A DNA stretch of 64,000 bases from positions 3,240,001-3,304,000 of the forward strand of contig NZ_JAUSWJ010000001.1 in NCBI RefSeq assembly GCF_030815145.1. The letters are read 5' to 3'. Positions 18,735-28,187 of the stretch are shown here, in pieces. The stretch's first letter is position 1. The number at the start of each line of letters is the position of its first letter. The position numbers were made by a program, and so were the translations under genes. This stretch comes from Kaistia geumhonensis (GTDB taxonomy: Bacteria > Pseudomonadota > Alphaproteobacteria > Rhizobiales > Kaistiaceae). A model generated the notes under the pieces. The model saw only the letters and a list, made by a program, of their open reading frames with translations, did not search any database and was not told the origin of the DNA.

Positions 18735-19405
18735 TGCATGCGCGCCCGGTAGAAGGGCAGCACCTCGTTCGGAGGCCCGTCGGCGGCGAGGCGTCCATCC
18801 TCGATCATCAGCACGCGGTCGAAGGTCGCGATGAAATCGAGATCGTGCGTGACCACCACGGCCGGCTCCGGCAGCGCCGCAACGGCGTCCGCGAGGCGAT
18901 TGCGGTTCCGCAGGTCCAGAAGTGTCGTCGGCTCGTCCATGACGATGAGCTCGGGCTCGAGGACGAGCACCGCGGAAAGCGCGATCAGCTGCTTTTCGCC
19001 ACCCGAGAGCTGGTGGACCGGCCGGTCGCGGAGATGGGAGAGACCGTAGCGCGCCAGCGCCGCGTCGACGCGGGCGGCGATCTCCGCCCTGCCGAACCCG
19101 CGCGGCTTGAGGCCGAAGGCGAGATCCTCGGCCACGATCGGCATTACGATCTGGTGGTCCGGATTCTGGAAGACGAAGCCGACCTTGCGGCGGGCGGCCT
19201 TCGCATCGCGCCGCGTGTCGATGCCGTCGACAAGGACGCGCCCGGCGCTGGGCAGGACGAGGCCGTTCAGGAGGCGGGCGAAGGTGCTCTTTCCCGAGCC
19301 GTTGGCGCCGACGACGCCAATGCGCCGCTCGGCGAGCCTGAGCGAGAGGTCCGCGAGGACCGGCCGGCCATCGAAGGCGTGGCTGACGCCATCCAGCACG
19401 ATCAT
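18731..19405 (-). CDS. bioM: ECF transporter ATPase BioM
   Basis: A 224-residue ABC ATPase energising biotin uptake. Walker A is GANGSGKST, the Q loop lies in FQNPDHQIV, the signature is LSGGEKQ, Walker B is LIVMDEPTT and the switch His is in VVTHD. The FQNPDHQIV Q loop is characteristic of ECF A components. The start at 19405 (MIVLDGVSHAF) fits the family; an ATG at 19444 would add 13 basic residues. No BioR-type box was recognised upstream. Confidence 0.94.
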   Translation of the reverse strand: MIVLDGVSHAFDGRPVLADLSLRLAERRIGVVGANGSGKSTFARLLNGLVLPSAGRVLVDGIDTRRDAKAARRKVGFVFQNPDHQIVMPIVAEDLAFGLKPRGFGRAEIAARVDAALARYGLSHLRDRPVHQLSGGEKQLIALSAVLVLEPELIVMDEPTTLLDLRNRNRLADAVAALPEPAVVVTHDLDFIATFDRVLMIEDGRLAADGPPNEVLPFYRARMQ

Positions 19406-19540
19406 GCGTCTCGGGCGCCTCACACCGATGCTGCAATGCCGCATGCACTAGAGAAGGTTGGCCGGGGCGTCAATCGAAGCCCGCCGGGCCCCCACCGAAG
19501 CCTCTTTCGTCGCGCCGCGTCATTGGCTACACCTTGCCTC

Positions 19541-20182
19541 ATGACCCAGAACCTTGCCGCGCTCCTCCCCGTCCTCAAGGCTGCCCCCGTCGTCCCGGTG
19601 CTGATCATCGAGGACGTGAAGACGGCGGTGCCGCTCGCCCGCGCGCTGGTCGCCGGCGGGTTGACGGCGCTGGAGGTAACGCTCCGCACCGCCGCCGCGC
19701 TTGACTGCATCCGCGCCATCAAGGCCGAGGTCGAGGGCGCGAATGTCGGCGCCGGCACGATCCTCGATGCGAAGCAGTTCGATGCGGCGGTCGCCGCCGG
19801 ATCGAGCTTTCTCGTCAGCCCGGGCGCGACGCCGAAGCTCCTCGCCCATGCCAAGGGCTCGCCGGTGCCGCTGCTCCCGGGCATCGCGACGGCGAGCGAG
19901 GCGATGGCGCTTCTCGAAGAAGGCTACGGCGCCGCCAAGTTCTTCCCGGCCGAGCAGGCGGGCGGCGCGCCCTATCTGAAGGCGCTGTCCTCGCCGATCC
20001 CCGGCCTCGTCTTCTGCCCGACCGGCGGCGTCAGCCTCAAGAATGCGCCGACCTATCTCGCGCTTCCGAACGTCGTCTGCGTCGGCGGCTCCTGGGTGGC
20101 GCCGGCGGCCGCGGTCGCGGCGGGCGACTGGGCGGCGATCACCACGCTCGCTGCCGAGGCGGTGGCGCTGAAGGCTGCCTGA
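19541..20182 (+). CDS. eda: 2-dehydro-3-deoxyphosphogluconate (KDPG) aldolase
   Basis: A 213-residue class I aldolase that splits KDPG to pyruvate and glyceraldehyde-3-phosphate in the Entner-Doudoroff route. The general base E45 lies in ALEVTLRT, the Schiff-base lysine K133 in AAKFFPAEQAGG, and the phosphate loop in FCPTGGVS. No edd or zwf is adjacent, so it may also serve related keto-deoxy sugar acids made by other genes in the window. It is divergent from bioM. Confidence 0.95.
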   Translation: MTQNLAALLPVLKAAPVVPVLIIEDVKTAVPLARALVAGGLTALEVTLRTAAALDCIRAIKAEVEGANVGAGTILDAKQFDAAVAAGSSFLVSPGATPKLLAHAKGSPVPLLPGIATASEAMALLEEGYGAAKFFPAEQAGGAPYLKALSSPIPGLVFCPTGGVSLKNAPTYLALPNVVCVGGSWVAPAAAVAAGDWAAITTLAAEAVALKAA

Positions 20183-20305
20183 CGCCCGATCCTCGTCCGA
20201 TCCCGTTCTCTCCCCGGCCATCCTTGCGAGCGGCCGATGCGCTGCCTACCTTGCGCTTGTCCGCCCATTCAGGCTGTGGACGTCCTTCGGGGAGAGGAGA
20301 CGCGC

Positions 20306-21121
20306 ATGATCGACGGCAAGAAGCTTCTGGACCAGTTCCTCGGCGCCGATAGCGGCCGTTCCGGCGTGCCGCGCGGCATGGGAGCCCCGGCCGGTGGCGG
20401 TGGTTCCACCGGCGGGCTTGGCGATCTCCTCGGTGGCCTTGCGGGCAGCCTCGGCGGCCAGGGTGGCGGCAGCGGTCCGGGCGGCCTCGGCGGCGTGCTC
20501 GGCCAGGTGACCGACTACGCCAAGAAGAACCCCGGCATGTCGACGGTGATCGCCGGCGGCCTCGCCTCGGTGTTGCTCGGCAAGGGCGGCAAGAAGCTCG
20601 GCTCGAATGCGCTGACGCTGGGCGGTCTCGCCGCGCTCGGGACGCTCGCCTACAAGGCCTACCAGCAGTACCAGATCAACAACCCTTCGGCGCCTCCGGC
20701 GCCCGCGCCCGCGCCGGCCAATGCGCAACTTCCGCCGGTCGTGGCGCAGCAGGCCGCGACGCCCGAGGATGCCAGCGCGCTCGCCGTCATCATCGCCATG
20801 GTCGCGGCGGCGAAGGCCGACGGTCATATCGACGACGAGGAGCGGCAGAAAATCCTCGGCAAACTGTCGGAAAACGGGCTTTCCGCCGAGGAGCAGGCCT
20901 TCCTCGAGAAGGAGCTGGCCGCGCCGCTCGACTTCAACCGCGTCGTATCGCTCGCGACCGGCCAGGAGCAGGCGATCCAGCTCTATGCGGCCTCGCTCCT
21001 CGCCATCACGCCCGACCACGCCGCGGAGCGGGCCTATCTCGACATGCTCGCCGCCCGCCTCGGCATCGAGCCCGGCCTCAAGACCGCCATCGAACAGACG
21101 GTTGCCAGCGCCGCGGCGTAA
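20306..21121 (+). CDS. DUF533 (YebE-like) protein
   Basis: A 271-residue protein. The N-terminal third is Gly-rich (a run of GGLGDLLGGLAGSLGGQGG type). A hydrophobic stretch follows (STVIAGGLASVLLGKGGKKL and GGLAALGTLAYKAYQQYQ), then a Pro/Ala linker. The C-terminal helical TerB-like domain starts AVIIAMVAAAKADGHIDDEE and includes LYAASLLAITPDHAAERAYL. DUF533 proteins are inner-membrane-associated and poorly characterised. Start is the ATG at 20306, preceded by GGGGAGAGGAG. Confidence 0.88.
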   Translation: MIDGKKLLDQFLGADSGRSGVPRGMGAPAGGGGSTGGLGDLLGGLAGSLGGQGGGSGPGGLGGVLGQVTDYAKKNPGMSTVIAGGLASVLLGKGGKKLGSNALTLGGLAALGTLAYKAYQQYQINNPSAPPAPAPAPANAQLPPVVAQQAATPEDASALAVIIAMVAAAKADGHIDDEERQKILGKLSENGLSAEEQAFLEKELAAPLDFNRVVSLATGQEQAIQLYAASLLAITPDHAAERAYLDMLAARLGIEPGLKTAIEQTVASAAA

Positions 21122-21168
21122 AGTCGGCCGGGCACCGGCGTGACGGCGAAGGCCGCACCCCAATCTGG

Positions 21169-22068
21169 TCAAGGCTGTGACGAGGCCTTGACCAGTTCCT
21201 CGATCAGACCGCGTCCGGCCGGGCCGGGTGGCGCGTCGGTCCGGTAGATCGCCGACATGGTGATCGTCGAGGCGATGGTCATGTCGGCAATCTCGAGCGG
21301 AACCAGCAGGCCACGGTCGAGATCTTCGCGGATCATTTCGACCGGCAGGCCACCCCAGCCGAGCCCCGCCTTAAGCAGCGCGTGCTTGGCGCCAAGGTCG
21401 TAGAGGCGCCAGGTCTTCGGCGCAAAGACGCGGAAGTCCTTGTCCTCGGTCAGTTTGGAGCGATCCGACAGGACCAGTTGCACATACTGCCCCAACGTCC
21501 TTGTCGGGATCGGCCCGCGATAATGCGCCAGCGGATGGTCCGGTGCGGCGACCATCTGATAGCCGACCTGCAGCAGATATTCGCTGCTGAGATCGGGATG
21601 CGCTCCACCGATCGGCCCGCGAATGCCGAAGGCGCAGGTTCCGTCGAGAACCAATTCCAGAACGGCGCCCAGCCCCTCGACCGAAATGCGCAGCGGCGTA
21701 TCCGGAAAGCGCATCTGGAAGGCGGCAACGGCTTGCGTCAGCACGGGGGTCGGAAACAACACATTGATGACGACGCTGAGCTCCGGCTCCAGACCGCCCG
21801 AGAGGCCGCGGGCGCGCGCCTTGAACTGGTCCATGGCACCGGTGACGGCCCGCGCCTGCTCGAGCAGCGCGCGGCCCTCCCTGGTCAGGACGGGATAGCG
21901 CGCGCCGCGGTCGAAGAGGGTGACGCCGATCAGGCCTTCGAGATTGGCGATCGTCTGGCTCACCACCGACTGCGCCCGGCCGAGCTGCCGGCCGGCCGCG
22001 GAAAAGCTGCCGGAATCGGCGGCGGCGACGAAAGTGCGCAGCTGATCGAGGGAGAAACCGTCTAGCAT
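21169..22068 (-). CDS. LysR family transcriptional regulator
   Basis: A 299-residue LysR protein. The N-terminal helix-turn-helix is LDQLRTFVAAADSGSFSAAG with GRAQSVVSQTIANLEGLIG, followed by a substrate-binding-like effector domain. The ATG at 22068 gives the normal N terminus; the 28 extra residues upstream fall in the intergenic region. It is divergent from pirin and an NAD(P)-binding protein, the classic arrangement of a LysR activator and its targets. Confidence 0.93.
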   Translation of the reverse strand: MLDGFSLDQLRTFVAAADSGSFSAAGRQLGRAQSVVSQTIANLEGLIGVTLFDRGARYPVLTREGRALLEQARAVTGAMDQFKARARGLSGGLEPELSVVINVLFPTPVLTQAVAAFQMRFPDTPLRISVEGLGAVLELVLDGTCAFGIRGPIGGAHPDLSSEYLLQVGYQMVAAPDHPLAHYRGPIPTRTLGQYVQLVLSDRSKLTEDKDFRVFAPKTWRLYDLGAKHALLKAGLGWGGLPVEMIREDLDRGLLVPLEIADMTIASTITMSAIYRTDAPPGPAGRGLIEELVKASSQP

Positions 22069-22071
22069 CCA

Positions 22072-22097
22072 TCGATAATCCAGATATCTTCCATCGA
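22072..22097. promoter_or_regulatory. Candidate LysR binding site
   Basis: TCGAT (22072-22076) and ATCGA (22093-22097) form an inverted repeat around GATATC. CCATCGA also occurs as a direct repeat at 22069 and 22091. It sits between the lysR start and the divergent pirin gene. The symmetry is visible; binding is inferred. Confidence 0.35.
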
Positions 22098-22163
22098 GAC
22101 ATAGAGGATTGGACGATGGGCGACAACGGAGGATAACGGCCTCACCAACCAAGAGGCAGGGTC

Positions 22164-23006
22164 ATGGCAACGCGCGTCTCCGATATCGTCCAAGCACGCC
22201 GCCGCAGCAGCGGCGGCAGCTTCTCGGTCAACGCCGTCGACCTCGCGCGGATGGCCGGCCTCGCGTCGCCGCTCGCGCTGCTCGACGACTTTCGCGTCTC
22301 CGGCCAGCCCTTCGGCCCGCATCCGCATGCCGGCTTCTCGGCCATCACCTATGTGTTCGAGGATTCGCCCGGCGCGCTGCGCAGCCGCGACTCGCTCGGC
22401 AATGATCTTGAGATCGGCCCGGGCGGCATCGTCTGGCTGCAGGCGGGACGCGGCGCGCAGCATCAGGAAGTGCCGGCCGTGCCCGGCGCCGAACTGCATG
22501 GCGCCCAGATCTACGTCAATCTCAGCAGTCGCAACAAGCTCGCCGATCCGACGACGATGTACCTGCTGCCCGGCGATGTTCCGGAATGGCGGAGCGGGAC
22601 TGGGGACCGCATCCGCGTTCTCGTCGGTTCCTTCGGAAACGTTCGTTCCCCGATCGCGCCGGTCGAGCCCTATTCCATCCTTGAGGTGTTCCTGACCGGC
22701 CACGTCGCCTATCCGCTCGCGGAAGGCGACAACAGCGTCGTCTATGTGCTGGGCGGGGAACTCGACCTCGCGATCGGTGGCGCGGTGCATCGCCTGACGA
22801 CGGAGACGGCCATCGCGATCTCCGGCGCCGGAGAGATACAGCTCACCGCCGCCGCAGGGTGCGCGCATGTCCTGTTGCTCACCGGACCGGCGCTCGACGA
22901 GCCGGTGGTCGCGGAAGGGCCGTTCATCATGAACGACGCGGAAGGCATCCGCAGCGCCCGGCAGCGCTTCCAATTGGGCGGGATGGGCCAGCTCGCGCCC
23001 GTCTAG
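22164..23006 (+). CDS. Pirin family protein
   Basis: A 280-residue bicupin of the pirin family. The N-terminal cupin carries the metal-site motif HPHAGFSAITYVFE and QAGRGAQHQEVP. The C-terminal cupin ends with SARQRFQLGGMGQL. Some pirins have quercetin 2,3-dioxygenase activity and others act as redox cofactors, so substrate is unknown. It is followed after 70 bases by an NAD(P)-binding protein and is divergent from a LysR gene. Confidence 0.92.
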   Translation: MATRVSDIVQARRRSSGGSFSVNAVDLARMAGLASPLALLDDFRVSGQPFGPHPHAGFSAITYVFEDSPGALRSRDSLGNDLEIGPGGIVWLQAGRGAQHQEVPAVPGAELHGAQIYVNLSSRNKLADPTTMYLLPGDVPEWRSGTGDRIRVLVGSFGNVRSPIAPVEPYSILEVFLTGHVAYPLAEGDNSVVYVLGGELDLAIGGAVHRLTTETAIAISGAGEIQLTAAAGCAHVLLLTGPALDEPVVAEGPFIMNDAEGIRSARQRFQLGGMGQLAPV

Positions 23007-23076
23007 CCTGCGCCCCGCACCAGATGCCGTGACCAGTCAGCCGCCAATTACACACGACACAATCGGGACCTCCATC

Positions 23077-23733
23077 ATGACTGCAGCGAAGAGAATCACG
23101 ATCATCGGCGGGACCGGCTATGCCGGCTCGGCGATTGCGCGGGAAGCCGCGAAGCGCGGCCACAAGGTGACCTCGGTCAGCCGATCGGTCCCCCCCGAAC
23201 CGATTGCTGGCGTCACCTATGTCGCCTCCGGCATCGAAGGCGCCGGCGCGTCGATCGCCGACGCCGACGTCATCGTCGGGGCGTTCTCGCCGCGTGGGAC
23301 CAACAGGGGCGCTCTCGTCAAGGTCTATGCCGATCTTGCGAAGCAGGCGGCGGATACCGGCGCGCGCCTCATTCTGGTCGGCGGCTTCTCCTGCCTGCGC
23401 CGCACGACGGGCGCGCCGCGCATGCTGGAGGCCGAAGGCTTCCCAGACGGCGTTCCGGCCGAGATCGTCGCCGAGGCGCAGGAAAATCTCGACGTCCTGA
23501 ATAACCTCCTCGCCGACACCACCGGCGTCGACTGGCTGTTCGTCTCTCCGGCCATGGAGTTTTCCGCCTGGCAGCCGGGCGAGGATCGCGGCCGCTACCG
23601 GATCGGCGATGAGGTCGCGCTGTTCGACGAGAACGGCAAGTCGGCGATCAGCGGCGTAGACTATGCGCGCGCCGTCCTCGACGAGATCGAGCATCCTACC
23701 CGCCAGAGGGCGCAGATCGGCGTCGCCTACTAG
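23077..23733 (+). CDS. NAD(P)-binding atypical SDR (YwnB-like)
   Basis: A 218-residue Rossmann protein with ITIIGGTGYAGSAIAREAAKRGH at the N terminus and hydrophobic strand LILVGGFSCL. It lacks the YxxxK catalytic pair of classical SDRs, which fits the NmrA/YwnB-like atypical group. Start is the ATG at 23077, 16 codons into the open frame. Likely an NAD(P)H-dependent reductase or redox sensor, cotranscribed with pirin. Confidence 0.86.
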   Translation: MTAAKRITIIGGTGYAGSAIAREAAKRGHKVTSVSRSVPPEPIAGVTYVASGIEGAGASIADADVIVGAFSPRGTNRGALVKVYADLAKQAADTGARLILVGGFSCLRRTTGAPRMLEAEGFPDGVPAEIVAEAQENLDVLNNLLADTTGVDWLFVSPAMEFSAWQPGEDRGRYRIGDEVALFDENGKSAISGVDYARAVLDEIEHPTRQRAQIGVAY

Positions 23734-23835
23734 AAGCGCGACATTGTCTCGGACACGGCCTCGGTCGATTTGGCTGCCAGCCCGCGAGCAATGCGGGCTG
23801 GCCTGCCATGGGAGCGTTGGGCGCGAGCGGCGCGG

Positions 23836-25020
23836 TCAACCCACCTTGCGGTTCTTCTCCAGAAAGTCGCCGATGCGGGCGAGGGCCTTCAGGATGTTCT
23901 CGGTCGAGTTGGCGTAGGAGAGGCGGATATAGCCCTCGCCATGGACGCCGAAATCGGGGCCGCCGATGGTGGCGACGCCGGCCTGTTCGAGCAGTGCCGA
24001 GGCGAGCGGCTTCGCCTTCCAACCGGTCTTCGAGATGTTGGGGAACGCGTAGAACGCGCCCTTCGGCGTCGCGCAGGACATGCCGGGCAGCTTGTTGGCT
24101 TCCTCGACGACGACGCGGCGGCGGCGGTCGAACTCGGCCACCATCGCGGCCACTGCGTCCTGCGGGCCTGTCAGCGCCGCGAGCCCCGCGAACTGGGCCG
24201 GCGCGTTGACACATGACCAGCAGTTGACCGCGAGCTTGCGGATCTTGTCGATGAGCGCCGCCGGCCAGACCGAATAGCCCATGCGCCAGCCGGTCATGGC
24301 ATAGGTCTTGGACCAGCCGTCGAGCAGGATCACGCGGTCGCGGATCTCCGGATAGGACATCAGCGAGGTGTGCGGCAGGCCGTCATAGGTCATCTGCCCG
24401 TAGATCTCGTCGGAGAGGATCGCGATGTCCGGCCAGGCGGCGAGGCCGGCGACGAGCTTGTCGATCTCGGCCTTCGGCGTGACACCGCCGGTCGGATTGG
24501 CGGGCGAATTCAGGATGATGAGCCGCGTCGCCGGCGTGATCAGCGCCAGCGTCTCCTCGGCGGAGAATGCGAAGCCGTTCTCCTCGCGGATCGGAACCGG
24601 GACCGGACGCGCACCGGTGAACTCGATCATCGAGCGATAGATGGGAAAGCCGGGATCGGGATACAGGATGTCGGCGCCAGGCTCGCCGAAGAGCAGGATC
24701 GCCGCAAACATCGTCACCTTGCCGCCGGGCACGATGGCGACATTGTCGGGCGAGACGGGCGCGCCGGTCCGCTTCGTCACATCGGCGGCGACCGCCTCGC
24801 GCAGCGGCAGGATTCCCGTCGCCGGCGTATAGCCATGCTCGCCGTCGCGCAGCGCCTTCACCGCCGCCTCGACGATGTGATCAGGCGTGCGGAAGTCGGG
24901 CTGGCCGATGCCCAGATTGATGATGTCGCGGCCCTCGCGGGCGAGCTGGGTTGCTCGCGCCAGGACGGCGAAGGCGTTCTCCTCCCCGATCCGGTCGAAC
25001 TGGGCGACGGTCCTGAACAT
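23836..25020 (-). CDS. Class I pyridoxal-phosphate aminotransferase (aspartate aminotransferase family)
   Basis: A 394-residue fold-type I enzyme. Landmarks are INLGIGQPDF, the substrate region NSPANPTGG, LSDEIYGQM with the PLP-binding Asp and Tyr, and the Schiff-base lysine in LLDGWSKTYAMTGWRMGY. The last motif is typical of the AspC/AatA subgroup that transfers amino groups between aspartate or aromatic acids and 2-oxoglutarate. Start is the ATG at 25020 (MFRTVAQFDRIG). It stands alone between convergent and divergent neighbours. Confidence 0.92.
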   Translation of the reverse strand: MFRTVAQFDRIGEENAFAVLARATQLAREGRDIINLGIGQPDFRTPDHIVEAAVKALRDGEHGYTPATGILPLREAVAADVTKRTGAPVSPDNVAIVPGGKVTMFAAILLFGEPGADILYPDPGFPIYRSMIEFTGARPVPVPIREENGFAFSAEETLALITPATRLIILNSPANPTGGVTPKAEIDKLVAGLAAWPDIAILSDEIYGQMTYDGLPHTSLMSYPEIRDRVILLDGWSKTYAMTGWRMGYSVWPAALIDKIRKLAVNCWSCVNAPAQFAGLAALTGPQDAVAAMVAEFDRRRRVVVEEANKLPGMSCATPKGAFYAFPNISKTGWKAKPLASALLEQAGVATIGGPDFGVHGEGYIRLSYANSTENILKALARIGDFLEKNRKVG

Positions 25021-25162
25021 GGCTGGCGCTTGCTCCCTGATCCCTCTTGCGACGCGGCGACGCGGCATTGGCGGCGCAGCATGATCGCTTGTTGATTTCG
25101 TATGATGTTTCAGCGCATCCTCCCGCCAAAATCAAACCGATTGAAGCGGGAGACTCACCACC

Positions 25163-26956
25163 ATGTCGTCTAGCACACCGAAGAAGCTGCGTTCGCAGGC
25201 CTGGTTCGACAATCCCGACAATCCCGGCATGACCGCGCTCTATCTGGAGCGCTACCTCAATTTCGGCCTGACGCGCGAGGAGCTGCAGTCGGGCAAGCCG
25301 ATCATCGGCATCGCACAGACCGGTTCCGATCTCTCGCCCTGCAACCGCCACCATCTCGAGCTCGCCAAGCGCGTGCGCGATGGCATCACGGCGGCCGGAG
25401 GCCTGGCGATGGAGTTCCCGGTCCACCCGATCCAGGAGACCGGCAAGCGTCCGACCGCGGCGCTCGACCGCAATCTCGCCTATCTCGGCCTCGTCGAGGT
25501 GCTCTACGGCTATCCGCTCGACGGCGTCGTGCTGACGACGGGCTGCGACAAGACGACGCCCGCCTGCATCATGGCCGCCGCCACCGTCAACATCCCGGCG
25601 ATTGTCCTCTCGGGCGGCCCGATGCTGAACGGCTGGTGGAAGGGTGAGCGCGCAGGTTCCGGCACGATCGTCTGGAAGAGCCGCGAGCGCCTCGCCGCCG
25701 GCGAGATCGACTACAACGAGTTCATCGAGATCGTCGCCTCCTCGGCGCCGTCGGTCGGCCACTGCAACACCATGGGCACGGCCTCGACGATGAACGCGCT
25801 GGCCGAAGCGCTCGGCATGAGCCTGCCGGGCTGCGCCGCCATCCCCGCGCCCTATCGCGAGCGCGGCCAGATCGCCTATGACACCGGCAAGCGCGCCGTC
25901 GAGATGGTCTGGGAAGACCTGAAGCCGTCCGACATCATCACCCGCGAAGCGATCGAGAACGCGATCGTCGTCAATTCGGCGATCGGCGGCTCGACCAACG
26001 CGCAGATTCACATCAACGCCATCGCCAAGCATGCCGGCGTGCCGATCAAGATGGATGACTGGCAGGAGGTCGGCTACGAGATCCCGCTGCTCGTCAACCT
26101 GCAGCCGGCCGGAAAGTACCTCGGCGAGGAGTTCCATCGCGCTGGCGGCGTGCCGGCCGTGGTCAACGAGCTGGTCAAGAAGGGCAAGATCCGCGAGGCA
26201 GTGACGGTCAACGGCAAGACGCTCGCCGACAATTGCCGCGGCAAGGAGAGCGAGGACTGGGACGTCATCCTCCCCTATGACCAGCCGCTGGTGAAGGATG
26301 CCGGCTTCATCGTGCTGAAGGGCAACCTCTTCGACAGCGCGATCATGAAGACGAGCGTGATCTCCGAGGAGTTCCGGAACCGCTATCTCGTGAACCCAGC
26401 CGATCCGAACGCCTTCGAGGGCAAGGCGGTCGTGTTCGACGGCCCCGAGGATTATCACCACCGCATCGACGATCCCTCGCTGGAGATCGACGAGTTCACG
26501 CTGCTCTTCATGCGCGGCACCGGTCCGATCGGCTATCCGGGCGGCGCCGAGGTTGTGAACATGCAGCCGCCGGCGGCGCTCATCAAGCGCGGCATCCACT
26601 CGCTGCCCTGCATCGGCGACGGCCGCCAGTCCGGCACGTCCGGTTCGCCCTCGATCCTCAACGCCTCGCCCGAGGCGGCGGCGATGGGCGGCCTGGCGCT
26701 GCTCAGGACCGGCGACCGGGTGCGCATCGACCTCGGCAAGGGCACGGCCGACATCCTCATCTCGAATGAGGAACTGGCCGAGCGCCGGGCCGCGCTGTCG
26801 AAGGACGGCGGCTATCACTTCCCGGGCAACCAGACGCCCTGGCAGGAGATCCAGCGCGCGCTCGTCGACCAGTTCGACGAGGGCATGGTGCTGAAGCCGG
26901 CCGTTAAGTACCAGCATGTGGCGCAGGAGATGGGTATCCCGCGAGACAACCACTGA
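25163..26956 (+). CDS. IlvD/Edd family sugar-acid dehydratase (xylonate dehydratase-like)
   Basis: A 597-residue dehydratase. Cysteines C60 (TGSDLSPC), C128 ([11 protein letters not shown]) and C201 ([12 protein letters not shown]) give the three-Cys pattern of the [2Fe-2S] sugar-acid branch. The opening [20 protein letters not shown] and the C-terminal [12 protein letters not shown] resemble Caulobacter xylonate dehydratase XylD closely from memory, more than dihydroxyacid dehydratase IlvD. It would convert D-xylonate or a related aldonate to a 2-keto-3-deoxy acid. It heads a same-strand run that ends in a ketodeoxy-acid dehydrogenase-like SDR. The aldonate could instead be L-arabinonate or L-fuconate. 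Confidence 0.92.
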   Translation: MSSSTPKKLRSQAWFDNPDNPGMTALYLERYLNFGLTREELQSGKPIIGIAQTGSDLSPCNRHHLELAKRVRDGITAAGGLAMEFPVHPIQETGKRPTAALDRNLAYLGLVEVLYGYPLDGVVLTTGCDKTTPACIMAAATVNIPAIVLSGGPMLNGWWKGERAGSGTIVWKSRERLAAGEIDYNEFIEIVASSAPSVGHCNTMGTASTMNALAEALGMSLPGCAAIPAPYRERGQIAYDTGKRAVEMVWEDLKPSDIITREAIENAIVVNSAIGGSTNAQIHINAIAKHAGVPIKMDDWQEVGYEIPLLVNLQPAGKYLGEEFHRAGGVPAVVNELVKKGKIREAVTVNGKTLADNCRGKESEDWDVILPYDQPLVKDAGFIVLKGNLFDSAIMKTSVISEEFRNRYLVNPADPNAFEGKAVVFDGPEDYHHRIDDPSLEIDEFTLLFMRGTGPIGYPGGAEVVNMQPPAALIKRGIHSLPCIGDGRQSGTSGSPSILNASPEAAAMGGLALLRTGDRVRIDLGKGTADILISNEELAERRAALSKDGGYHFPGNQTPWQEIQRALVDQFDEGMVLKPAVKYQHVAQEMGIPRDNH

Positions 26957-26963
26957 GACCTCC

Positions 26964-27257
26964 ATGCCGCGTCTGCGTCTCGCCCCTGAAGGGATCGGCC
27001 TCCATCTCTGGCTCGTGCCGGAGCGGGGGGCCGCCCGTGCCGTCGATATCGACGACCTCGACATCTCCGAGGAACTCGCCGATCGTATCGAGGCCTGGGG
27101 CGACGCATTCGACGCGGTCGTGGACGAAGTCGAGCCCTCGGCGACGGCCTTTCCGACACCGGAAGCCGAGGTGCTCTGGCGGGCCGAGGGCCAGCTGATC
27201 GCCGCGGCGCTCAAGGACGAGCTCGGCGAGGACTTCGAGATCGAGACGCGCTTCTGA
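26964..27257 (+). CDS. Hypothetical small acidic protein
   Basis: A 97-residue protein that starts seven bases after the dehydratase stop, so it is almost certainly in the same transcript. It is rich in Asp and Glu, with RAVDIDDLDISEELADRIEAW in the middle and AALKDELGEDFEIETRF at the end. There is no signal peptide, cysteine or membrane segment. I do not recognise a family. Confidence 0.65.
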   Translation: MPRLRLAPEGIGLHLWLVPERGAARAVDIDDLDISEELADRIEAWGDAFDAVVDEVEPSATAFPTPEAEVLWRAEGQLIAAALKDELGEDFEIETRF

Positions 27258-27296
27258 CCGGTGTCGTCCGGCCGGCCGGGGCCACGAGGGAACACC

Positions 27297-28187
27297 GTGA
27301 TCAACAAGGCCTGGCACGACGCCAATCCGATGCCCGCGCAAGCCTCGCTCGACGAGCGCATCGCGTGGCATCTCGAGCATTCGGCGCATTGCGGATGCCG
27401 TGACATTCCCGAGAGCATCAAGCAGGAGCTGAAGCGGCGCGGCGTCCCCGTGCCGAAGCGGCGCGAAACCATGACGAGCCCGCCCACCGGCGGTGCCGCG
27501 CTGCCGCTCGGCGATCTCGTCGATCCCGTGCCGGCCGCCATGCCGGTGCGGACGATCCTCGAAGGCGCGAGCGTCGCCGTCGTGCCCTTCGACGTCGAGG
27601 AGCACAGCGCCGCGCTGTTCGAGGCGGTGGCCGGCCATGACGATCTCTGGGCCTATATGGGCCAGGGTCCGTTCGGCGATCTCGCGAGCTTCGTCGACTA
27701 CTACGCGGTCGCCGCGGAGAAGACCGACCCGCTGCTCTTCACCATCCTCGATCGCGAGAGCGGCCGGCCCCTCGGCCACGCAACCTATATGCGCATCGCC
27801 CCTGGCGATCGGGCGATCGAGGTCGGCAACATCCTCTATACGCCGGCTCTTCAGCGCACCCGCGGCGCCACCGAGGCAATGTATCTGATGGCGCGCCACG
27901 CCTTCGAGGATCTCGGTTATCGGCGCTACGAGTGGAAGTGCAACGCGCTCAACGCGCCCTCGCGCCGGGCGGCGCTCCGCCTCGGCTTTACCTATGAGGG
28001 CACCTTCCGCCAGCACATGATCGTCAAGGGCCGCAACCGCGATACGGCCTGGTTCGCGATGCTCGACAGCGAATGGCCACGCGTGAAGGCCGCCTTCGAG
28101 GCCTGGCTCTCGCCCGAGAACTTCGCGGAGGACGGCACACAGCGCTTCGACCTCGCCACCATCCGCGAGGGCCTCGGCGGTGCCTGA
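27297..28187 (+). CDS. GNAT acetyltransferase with N-terminal HCGC domain
   Basis: A 296-residue protein from a GTG at 27297 with GAGGGAAC upstream. Residues 1-57 form a short module, INKAWHDANPMP then WHLEHSAHCGCRDIP, with a His/Cys cluster that may bind metal; similar modules occur, from memory, as free small proteins in alphaproteobacteria. A Pro/Gly linker leads to a RimJ/RimL-type GNAT domain (LEGASVAVVPFDVEEH, then YRRYEWKCNALNAPSRRAALRLGF). An internal ATG at 27472 could start a GNAT-only product, but no good ribosome site is seen there. The last eight bases overlap the next GNAT gene. Confidence 0.82.
   Translation: MINKAWHDANPMPAQASLDERIAWHLEHSAHCGCRDIPESIKQELKRRGVPVPKRRETMTSPPTGGAALPLGDLVDPVPAAMPVRTILEGASVAVVPFDVEEHSAALFEAVAGHDDLWAYMGQGPFGDLASFVDYYAVAAEKTDPLLFTILDRESGRPLGHATYMRIAPGDRAIEVGNILYTPALQRTRGATEAMYLMARHAFEDLGYRRYEWKCNALNAPSRRAALRLGFTYEGTFRQHMIVKGRNRDTAWFAMLDSEWPRVKAAFEAWLSPENFAEDGTQRFDLATIREGLGGA

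Noticed and set aside
24881-27541. Long minus-strand frame over the dehydratase
   Set aside because: Shadow of the IlvD/Edd gene and the aminotransferase region; no start, signal or motif of its own.
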